64,000 nt of DNA. It comes from Cenococcum geophilum 1.58. Lineage: Eukaryota > Ascomycota > Dothideomycetes > Gloniales > Gloniaceae. Below, in pieces: positions 56,121 through 64,000 of the stretch. Location of the stretch: assembly GCA_001692895.1 (NCBI GenBank), contig KV748274.1:282539-346538 (forward strand). The letters run 5' to 3'. The position numbers and the translations under genes were made by a program. Every line of letters starts with the position of its first letter. The stretch's first letter is position 1. Below the pieces are notes generated by a model. That model worked only from the letters and a program-made list of their open reading frames with translations. It was not told the DNA's origin and did no database searches.

Positions 56121-59100
56121 CGACCTTCCTTTTAAAGCTGTTTTGCGAGTTTAAAGTTAGCCTTCTCCTTAGCTGTTATAAAGGCCATTAATAGCTTAAC
56201 TCTATTCTCAATAGCGGCAATAAATTACTCTTCGAAATTAATAAGATATTGGCGATTTCGTAATCCCTTTAGGCGACCTTTACCACGTCATAGTTACGGT
56301 ATATCTACTACAATTATATTAGAATCGTGGTCGCCTTCTAGAGCACGTTAATTATAGCTCTCCTTTAGGGTATCTTCTATAGTATTCTGCAAAGGCTTAA
56401 AACTATTATCTTTATAGTAAGGCTTAATAACAGTTAAATAGAATTAAGTGGGTCCGTAAGGCATCTAAATAGTATAAGTTTAACTATTAATTATAATAAG
56501 TTAATATAGGCCTAACTATCCTCCCTTTTTACGCCATACGTATATCTTAAACTAAAGTGGCAGATTAAGCGTAGTTAAGGTATTTAGGCCATTTCTTATT
56601 CCTAGTATATTATTAACCTAGCGTGTAGCATAGAGACGTTATACCTCCTTCATTGCCTTATAAATAGCCTTAGCTCGTTATATAACGGAGGGAGATAGTA
56701 GAGAATCATTAGTTATTTAAGGGTAGGCGCTAAAGACTAGTAATGTAGGTATAAGTCTATCCAGGCCAGCGGAATTATTAATAGCTTTAACAGCTATTTA
56801 TAAGGTAAGTTCTTTGCTAGCGTCCTCTAGTTCTAAAGAGATAATCTTATATACGCGGCGTAATAGCGCGTAATATTGTTCTACTTTTCTAATACTATTA
56901 TATGCCTTAATAGGGACTTCCTTAACCTTAATTGCTATTGCCTTTATCTATTATTAAAACTCTATAGATAAGAAGTTCTTTTTTGCGTTATAGACGATTT
57001 AATTAAGGGGTTCTAGGTAGACATTAATCTAGTATAATTAAAGGGTATCCTATATATTTCTAGCTGATATATCCTTTAAGAATTATACGGCTTAGAAGGA
57101 GGTTAAGAAGTTAACAACTTGGAGTACTGGCTTGCCGCTAAGATATATAACGTTAACAATAATATAGAAGTTAAAGTCGTAGTTATCTTTAAGGGTGAAC
57201 TTAAATTGGCTAGGGGACTTCTGGTTTATTTAGTATTAATAGTAGTACTTTATAAGATGCTTAATTGCCTTAACCTTAACTTTATAGCCTACCCACTAAA
57301 GAACCCTAAGTAATTGGTAAATAGATAGGTGGCTAAAACAACGGTATAGTTAACGTAACTCTAACTTAATTAAATGGCTCTAAGTAATACTCTTTTCTAG
57401 TTAATAAAGGAGTAACCAGGGGTAACCCCACTTGCGTATAACAGGCACCTAATTATCTCCCTAAATAAGTACATTCTTAAGGTTATTAAGCTTAACACCT
57501 AATTTATTTATATCTCTGATGCAAAATAGAAACGGGGTGTTTGTAGGAACGACGTGAAAGGTAATATACCCTAAAGAGGTTTGGACCCTAATTATGCTAA
57601 TAGAGATTATAGTACCCTTGCTAAAACGAATCGTGTGTTGGCTTGCCGTTAAATAGTTAATCTAAATAGAGCTATTAAGCTGCTAAAGGGCTCGAACTTA
57701 AGGTTCTCCTACTATAGATACTCCTACGGCTCTAGTATTTAGCATAATACTATAGAAGACGTTCGCTAAGTATCTATTATTAAAGGAGAACGCGGAACTC
57801 TCCCTTGGCTTATTAAAGATATTTAACTTTATAGTAAAATAGAGCGTAGATTAGTTATTAAGAATAGTAACGGTTTATATGCTATCTACCTTACCATACT
57901 TAGTAAAGTATTAGTTAGGTAAGTACTCCTTAATTTCTATATCTATAAGGAGCTATTCAGCCTTATTAACCTTACCCTTAAGATCTTTTATGCCTTTATA
58001 TTAAACTAGGAAGCTTTAGAAGTAGGCCGTAGTAACCTTATAATTTCTAACATTTCTTATACTCTAGCGGAACTTATTATATACCTCCTTTTGTTTATTA
58101 AAAGAATGCCTAGTTAACCAGTAATTTGGTTTCTTATAAATATAGCACTTTTTTTAGCGATTACTTTAAAATAAACCTCCATAAGGACCTCTACCTTTGC
58201 CTTATAGTCGTTAATTGTACTCTTTACTATATTACCTACCCCGGCCACTATATATTTAATTAATCTAGTTATAATTATATTAGTTAGGCGGGTCAATTAA
58301 AGTAGGTTAGAGTTGGGCGTTAAATTGCTATACTTCTTAAGAGTATAGAGCGGTGCTAATAGAAGATCTTAATTAAGCATATACTCCTTTGTAAGTATTT
58401 ATAGGATTAAAGAGAGTAAGGTTATATTCTTTAACACCTTAATATACGCTAATAACTTAATTACGTAGGCTAAAGTCCTTTTAATATGATTTGGATAAAC
58501 CACGCTAAATTATCTAAAGTTAATTAAAGAGCTTTTAAANANAATNAAGCNGAGGGANACCTAGGTTTATAGCAATAATNCTTANAAAGGTAGTCTCTCT
58601 CNATTCTAATATATACTNCTACTTATTCTCTTCTATTTTAAAGTGGTATCTTAACTTATATATTATGCGGTTAAAATTATATCCTTTTTCTGCTAAATAA
58701 TTATAATAGAAGGTACTAGCTCGGCCCTTAAGTATAACGGAATAGACGTTATAGTATTAATCAGACTCTATTCCTACCTTCTAGTAACAGTTATAGAAGA
58801 TATATAGTTTTAAATTAAGAACATCGTATAATTCCCTGCTAAACTTCTTCTCCTAATCTAAATAGAGCTTCGCAAGCTCTATAAGCAATTTTAAACTACC
58901 TCCAATTTAAGATTAAGATGGAGGAGGTAGGAGTTGCATTATAGGCTACAGTAAGGACGTAGGTCTGGTTAGTAGAGTTTAAAGGTTAGTAGATCGCGAA
59001 GCAAGGGGATCTTATACTTACTTGTGTTAAGAGGTAGTAGTTAAAGTTATAGGTTAAATTAGTGGATTCTAGGGAACTAAAGATAGAGGTAGAGGCGATA

Positions 59101-59930
59101 GATATAGAACGGAAGAACTTATACCTAGAGTAATAGAATTAGAACGCGTCTCTTATAGTGTATTACTTAGATTCTATTATAAGTTAAGCTTCCTTATAGT
59201 GTATAGTTGGTGCTTAATCTCTTATGCAGTCCATTTATGCTCTTCTTTTACGTTAAGAACCTGCTCCTAAATATTATAGTACCCCCGTCCTTAGGGACAA
59301 ATACTCTATTCTCCTAAAGGAAGTTACGGAAGTCCCTTACGATATCCTTGTTTATGGGGGCCTATGTTTCCTTTATCTATCTAATAAAGTCCTCCTTTAT
59401 ACATTCCTATAGCGCGGTATCGTTATATTTACTGTCCTTATAATATACTATACGGTATAATAAAAATCCATTTAAGTCTTATTTATTAGCGTTTGCAAGG
59501 TTAATTATAGCTTTATTCTATGTCTTTAGGTTAATGTCTTCCTTATACTTCTTTGGGTAGGTTAACGCTATAGTAGGTATAAAATCGACAGGGTGTCGTA
59601 CGTTAAAGGTAGGTAGGATTTTCGGTTTTGTAGGATCTCATAGGTTTACTATTAAGAGGTAGGCAATTTAAGATGTTGTTTAACGCGTTTTAGACGTTAA
59701 CTTAGGACCTTAGGTTTAGTAACACTTCTAACCTAAAGTACTTAACCAAATCTTTATAAACGCGGTTGTTCTATATAATGGACGCAACTTAGTATCTCCT
59801 AGTACTTAGTAACACTTCTATTACTAGTTTTCCGCAAGTTTAAGGTAGCATGGTATCGCTGGGATCTATTCCATATAAGCGTATATGGCACCCCTACACG
59901 AGACTGTCTCTTCTGTTTGAAAACCTAGCT
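56120..59930 (-). pseudogene. Copia gag, protease and integrase region
   Basis: Between RT and the 5' LTR, minus strand, RIP-broken. The 5' third (about 59930-58900) is shared with the copy at 39760-40870, showing the gag part. I could not place protease or integrase catalytic residues with confidence; position alone implies them. Short open stretches (58296-58114, and plus-strand 57119-57313) are shadows. N-rich patch 58540-58620. Confidence 0.6.
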
Positions 59931-59966
59931 GCTCTGTAGTTGACTATATATTTAACCACTAATTAG

Positions 59967-60174
59967 TGTTGGTTATATAGGGTAACTTACCAATAACGAC
60001 TACTCGAGTAGGGTTACAGTAATATTGGTTAATAAAGCTTATTAATTAGAATGAGGAAGGGCGAGGAGCTTAAGGCTCCTCGCCACGCTAGTGCCGCGGC
60101 GACACGTAATGGCAACTTGCCATCACGTGACGGCAGTTTGCCGTACGTGACGGCAAATTGCCTCATTCCTGACA
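59967..60174 (-). repeat. 5' LTR of E, 208 bp
   Basis: TGTTGGTTATATAGGG...CATTCCTGACA on plus strand; same length as partner; followed by CTAAT. Confidence 0.93.
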
Positions 60175-60179
60175 CTAAT

Positions 60180-60815
60180 ACTTCCTCTATATAAAGGACT
60201 AATAAAGGTAGAATTTATAGCTACTTTCCTACTACGGACGGAGGTCTTAGGCCTAAATATATAGTTTATAAGTATTTATATTTTAAATACTATACCTTAA
60301 TATACTTACAGATAGTCTATTTAGTTGGTATACTATATACTACTTTTCTATAGCTATCGCTTAGTAAGGGACTAGTTATTTACTAGTATAGATATAAATA
60401 ATATTACTTAAATACTCTCTATAAGTAGAGGCCTATAAGTAGTAGTAAAATAGCTATAGGCTAAGAAGTCCTCTAGTAGTTCTAAATATTATATAAGATC
60501 TAATAGAAGGACACTAAAAGATACGCCCTCTTTTAGCCCTTAGAGACTAAATACCCCTATCTAGCCGTAGGTAGTACGTTAGCGAATTACTAAATACTTT
60601 TATTACCCCCTCTAGATCTTCTAATATACTTAGATAGAATAGTATATAAGGTAGACCTAAAGATATAAAGATATATTAGTTTAGTAAAGGTAGAACGTAT
60701 AGGACTAGCTAAAAGGAAATACTTAGGTTTTTTTCCTTATAGGGCCTTTCCCTATATAGAAAGGTAGAAGTATATAGACCTAAAAAGGGACTAAATTGGG
60801 CAATAAATAGAAATA
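60180..60815 (+). pseudogene. LINE ORF2 end and 3' UTR
   Basis: Resumes the plus LINE after copia E; a frame starts LPLYKGLIKVEFIATFLLRT, then becomes noncoding. Matches the reverse complement of 61126-61990 closely apart from the solo LTR there. Ends after ggcaataaatagaa. Confidence 0.7.
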
Positions 60816-61125
60816 ATATAATAATTATATACTTAAGCTTAAAGCTTAATATAAAGCTTTAAAGCTCTTTATAAATATTTATATATTTATATATTTATAA
60901 TAAGGTATATTACCTAGGGTATATAATAGGGAGTAGGTAAGCTAAGTAAGAGTTATAGGGAGTTAATAGAAGAGGATAATATAGTAAAGAGTATAGGTAT
61001 AGCCTTAAGGGGAGACAAACTAATAAGGGGAGTAAGGAGGGCTATAGGCCTAAGGAGCTTATACTTAAGTAAGGGATAAAATATTCCTTATATCTATATA
61101 AATACTTATATAAATAAACAATTCT
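60816..61125. other. Spacer between tail-to-tail LINE copies
   Basis: About 310 bp of AT-rich DNA, no coding seen. 60831-60875 is aagctt/aaagct-rich, resembling the RIP form of the 12-bp minisatellite. Confidence 0.4.
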
Positions 61126-62388
61126 ATTAATTCTATTTATTGCCTAATTTAGTCCCTATTTAGGTCTTTATAGGCTTTTACCTTTCTATATATAAAAAGG
61201 TCTTTTAAGGGGAAAAACCTAAGTATCTCCTTTTAGATAGTATTACGCGTTTTACTTTTATCTAGCTAATATATCTTTATATCTTTAGCTCTACCTTATA
61301 TACTATACTTCCTAAATATATTAGAAGATTTAAAGGGGGGGTTATAGGGGTATCTAGTAATTTACTAGCGTACTACTTATAGCTAGGTGGGAGTATTTAG
61401 TATTTAAGGAGCTAAAAGGGGGCATATCCTTTAGTGTCCTCCTATTAGATCTTATATAATATTTAAAACTACTAGAGAACTCCTTAATCTATAGCTATTT
61501 TACTATTACTTATAGGTCCCTACTATTACGATAACTTAGTTAATTAAGGCACTAGCATAGCATAAAGCAACGGCGCAAGCCTATATAATTAGTGCTCTAT
61601 AGACTTAGATATTAAGATAAGGAGTAAAAGAAGGTAGTAAAAAGGACATGTTTATATATATATAGGAGAGCTAAGCCTTTATCCAACCCCTAACTAAGCC
61701 CCCTATCTAAGTTACGCGTTAGTTCTATAATACCTACTTATAGAGAGTATAGGTAATATTATTTATATCTATACTAGTAAATAGATAATCCCTTACTAAG
61801 CAATAGCTATAGAAAAGTAGTATATAGTATACTAACTAAATAGGCTATTTATAAGTATATTAAGGTATAGTATTTAGAATATAGATACTTACTAGCTATA
61901 TATTTAGGCTTAAGACCTTTATCTAAAATAGGAAGACGGCTATAGATTTTATCTTTATTAGTCCCTTATATATAGAGAGTATTTGTATTAACTATAGGGT
62001 ATTCTATATAGCTACGTTATATATTTTTACTACCTCCTTCTATTATCGCTTTTATTTAAGGTCTACCTATCCTATAATAAGTATAGTAGATCTCTATCTA
62101 TACTAATAGCCTCCAATCCTCTATTACTATAGTAATACTCTATTAGTACGGCGCTAGATCTTTATTTAGTAAGCTAATAGTTTTTATATTTTCTTTTCTC
62201 TTTCTACTACCTATAGGTAGAGGCTTCCTAGCTAGTATACTTAGGTATATCGCCCCTTTAAAGGGCCCTCGCTCCTTATATATATCTCGTTCTTTATATT
62301 AGTTTTAGTATTTAGTATATATATTTTTCTACTAAGTAGCCTTATACTATAACTATTCTCTATATAGTAGTTATATTAATATATAAGT
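61126..62388 (-). mobile_element. LINE, minus strand, 5'-truncated copy
   Basis: Reverse-complement match to the plus LINE from about 53657 to 54071 and on through 60180-60815, without the copia. About 1,045 bp once the solo LTR is removed. The 5' break is next to the 12-bp minisatellite. Forms a large inverted repeat with 60180-60815. Confidence 0.82.
61524..61732 (-). mobile_element. Solo LTR related to element A, TSD CCTAC
   Basis: Starts tattacgataacttagttaa, closely like the A LTR start, shares cctatataatt, ends ttctataata. CCTAC at 61519-61523 and 61733-61737. 209 bp, shorter than A's 312-346 because the 34-bp repeats and a 3' part are absent. It interrupts the truncated LINE. Confidence 0.82.
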
Positions 62389-62399
62389 CTAGTAGTAGA

Positions 62400-62952
62400 A
62401 CTACTACTAGTTTTATATAAAGCTCTATATAAAGTTCTATATAAGGCTCTACACAAAGCTCTATACAAGACTCTACTTAAAGCTCTGCTCGAAGCTCTGC
62501 ACGAAGCTCTACTCGAAGCTCTGCTTAAGGCTCTGCTCAAAGCTCTGCTCAAAGCTCTGCTCAAAGCTCTACTCGAGGCTCTACACGAAGCTCTGCTTGA
62601 GGCTCTGCTCGAAGCTCTGCTCGAAGCTCTGCTCGAAGCTCTGCTCGAAGCTCTGCTCGAATCTCTGCTCAAAGCTCTGCTCGAAGCTCTGCTCGAAGCT
62701 CTGCTCGAAGCTCTGCTCCAAGCTCTGCTCGAAGCTCTGCTCGAAGCTCTGCTCGAATCTCTGCTCAAAGCTCTGCTCGAAGCTCTGCTCGAAGCTCTGC
62801 TCGAAGCTCTGCTCAAAGCTCTGCTCGAGGCTCTGCTCGAGGCTCTGCACGAAGGTCTGCACGAAGGTCTGCACGAAGGTCTGCACGAAGGTCTGCACGA
62901 AGGTCTGCACGAAGCTCCGCACGAGGCTCTACCAAAGCTCTATGTAAAGCTT
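62400..62952. repeat. 12-bp minisatellite, about 45 copies
   Basis: Core unit gctctgctcgaa with variants gctctgctcaaa and ggtctgcacgaa. The left edge (62400-62470) has RIP-type units (gctctatataaa); the core keeps TpG, CpG. Unit length divisible by three leaves frames open on both strands (FEQS, SSRA, CSKL repeats), artefacts of the repeat. Confidence 0.93.
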
Positions 62953-63265
62953 ACCCCCTTCTGCAAGGCAAATATATACCTACTAGTAGTCCTTAAGTAT
63001 TATTTAAAGCTGGCTCGTCGGTTTAGGTACTCTGGCTGCGGTAGGAAGAGGGCGGCGGTGGTCGTGGGAGAGGTGCGGCTGCTACGACTCGGGGGCGTCG
63101 GGCGCAACAACGAGACAACGAATTAGAATCGGGCAAATTGGGCAACGTAGTCTTCTTCGCCAGGCTTGATTTGGTAATTCTGGCCATTAGGAATAGCTTA
63201 GGGAGCTATAGAAGTTAAGATAATTTGGCTTAAAGTAGGTGTATATAGGCCCAATTACCCCACGC
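62953..63265. other. Low-RIP island, GC-richer
   Basis: CpA, TpG and CpG are frequent (e.g. ggcggcggtggtcgtggg near 63052). A minus frame 63187-63023 of 54 codons begins MARITKSSLAKKTTLPNLPD and ends in a Pro/Arg-rich stretch; it could be the start of a displaced host gene or chance. No clear match. Confidence 0.4.
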
Positions 63266-63548
63266 GGGACTAACAAAAATCCGAACCGTGTACTAGACCT
63301 TCTAACGAAGGTCTTGCCAAAAGCGGTTAGCGTCTTGGCAATGTAAGCCTTGGCAAGGTAAGCCTTGGCAAGAAGGTCTAGGAATGAGATAACTGTATAA
63401 GAAGCGAAATGGATTACTAATACATTTGTTTTCTGGGCTCGTATTATCTCGGTCCCAGACGATCAGCCAATCATAAGCTGCTTACATAACAGATTAATCA
63501 TCTTATGTTGTTGTCGTCTGGTACACGGTTCGGAAATTTGTTAGTCCC
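63266..63548. mobile_element. MITE with about 33-bp terminal inverted repeats
   Basis: gggactaacaaaaatccgaa...tgtactagac on the left pairs with the right end (gtctggtacacggttcgg...tgttagtccc). 283 bp, noncoding, with a tandem ttggcaaggtaagcc unit (63331-63371). Target duplication is not clear. Little RIP. Confidence 0.72.
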
Positions 63549-63876
63549 TCGCGCCGATTTGTATGTGATTCTTATATAAACTTACGCGCCATACTATTTT
63601 TTTAGCTACCAATTAACAACAAACCAACATCTTTATAAATAATTAGTAAATGTTACGTTCTAGAGCTTTACAGGGCGATTCTAATGCTACCAAAATTATT
63701 GCGAACGGCTTGGTGGTTATTACTATATTTCGCCTAAAATATTACCACCAAAACAGTAAACATTTAGCTAGAGCCATTAATTCTTAATATTTATAGTAGA
63801 TAAACACCTAAATAGCTAATGCATTGTATCTAGACTAACTCTGGGCCTTATTACCTGCTTTATTGCTCCTCCGCTG
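63549..63876. other. Low-RIP DNA with an imperfect hairpin
   Basis: At 63709-63752 ttggtggttattactatatttcgcctaaaatattaccaccaaaa (written here in part as ttggtggt / accaccaa) forms an imperfect stem. No coding seen. Leads into the next 12-bp array. Confidence 0.4.
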
Positions 63877-64000
63877 CCTGCACAAACGCCTGCACAAAAG
63901 CCTGCACGAACGCCTGCACGAACGCCTGCACGAATGCCTATACAAAGCTCTATATAAAGCTCTGCACGAAGCTCTGCTTGAAGGTCTGGTCGAAGGTCTG
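63877..64000. repeat. 12-bp minisatellite, second array, runs off the edge
   Basis: Units cctgcacgaacg, then gctctatataaa, then gctctgcacgaa and ggtctgnncgaa. Same family as 62400-62952 and 12111-12270. Confidence 0.88.

Larger units (their letters stand above)
54072..60174 (-). mobile_element. Element E: Ty1/copia retrotransposon, TSD CTAAT
   Basis: 208-bp LTRs at 54072-54279 and 59967-60174, flanked by CTAAT at 54067-54071 and 60175-60179; 6,103 bp, minus orientation. RT and RNase H are in the left part as expected for copia order (integrase before RT). RIP is lighter than in most of the window: LTR palindromes and many CpA/TpG survive, suggesting a late arrival. Inserted in the plus LINE. 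Confidence 0.93.
43066..60815 (+). mobile_element. LINE (Tad-like), plus strand, in three pieces
   Basis: Segments 43066-45031, 52967-54071 and 60180-60815, separated by element B (TSD TTTAT) and copia E (TSD CTAAT). It carries endonuclease, RT and a C-terminal region; ends near 60815 after ggcaataaatagaa with an ATA-rich tail. The truncated minus copy at 61126-62388 shows the uninterrupted sequence at the copia site. ORF1 and the 5' end are missing. Confidence 0.8.

Noticed and set aside
62376-62947. Three overlapping open frames of 113-146 codons on both strands
   Set aside because: All are translations of the 12-bp minisatellite; a unit divisible by three without stops opens every frame.
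62400-62952. CRISPR-like array
   Set aside because: Units are contiguous with no unique spacers, and the DNA is fungal.
62400-64000. Telomere or subtelomere end
   Set aside because: No TTAGGG-type array; the minisatellite alone does not prove it.

Overview
The window looks like a gene-poor, AT-rich repeat block of a filamentous ascomycete (Pezizomycotina). I found no intact host gene. Nearly all of it is transposable-element DNA carrying the scar of repeat-induced point mutation (RIP): CpA/TpG are converted to TpA, coding frames stay in register over hundreds of codons, but Gln and Trp codons read as TAA/TAG. The element types (Tad-like LINEs, Ty3/gypsy chromoviruses with a chromodomain, an ascomycete Ty1/copia, Helitron-like and hAT relics, MITEs) fit that group.

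Layout, left to right. 1-2179: right part of a minus-strand gypsy element (LTR 1969-2179, gag, protease) running off the left edge. 2180-5587: a Helitron-like relic (minus) with a coding 15-bp repeat, split by a LINE derivative that keeps only ORF1 (about 2992-5125). 5588-11932: complete-length minus-strand chromovirus, 193-bp LTRs, target duplication CATAA. 11933-13335: minisatellites and short hairpins. 13336-38880: a Russian-doll nest built on an old minus-strand gypsy family, here called family C. C is broken by a TA-flanked MITE (13358-13764), a solo LTR of its relative family B (14052-15523, TSD TTAAC, itself split by a non-LTR-like insert), an 8.9-kb gypsy element D (15696-24597, TSD TTAAG), extra gag-LTR units, a deletion derivative of D, and gypsy element A (31904-38009, TSD ACTAT). 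38955-40880: hAT relic and a copia fragment. 40885-43065: minus LINE. 43066-60815: plus LINE interrupted by gypsy element B (45032-52961, TSD TTTAT) and by a copia element E (54072-60174, TSD CTAAT). 61126-62388: a 5'-truncated minus copy of the same LINE, hit by an A-type solo LTR (TSD CCTAC). 62400-64000: a 12-bp minisatellite, a roughly 0.9-kb island with little RIP that contains a second MITE, then the same minisatellite again.

Matching target duplications and equal LTR lengths give an insertion order: family C and the LINEs are oldest; D, A, B and E landed in them later. Most interesting are family B/C, where gag runs on in one frame for about 1,000 codons before protease and pol continues about 245 codons past the chromodomain to the 3' LTR; the dispersed 12-bp minisatellite whose core escaped RIP; and hairpin clusters inside the copia LTRs. 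Everything was read by eye: domain limits are approximate, and family assignments rest on motif recognition, not database searches.
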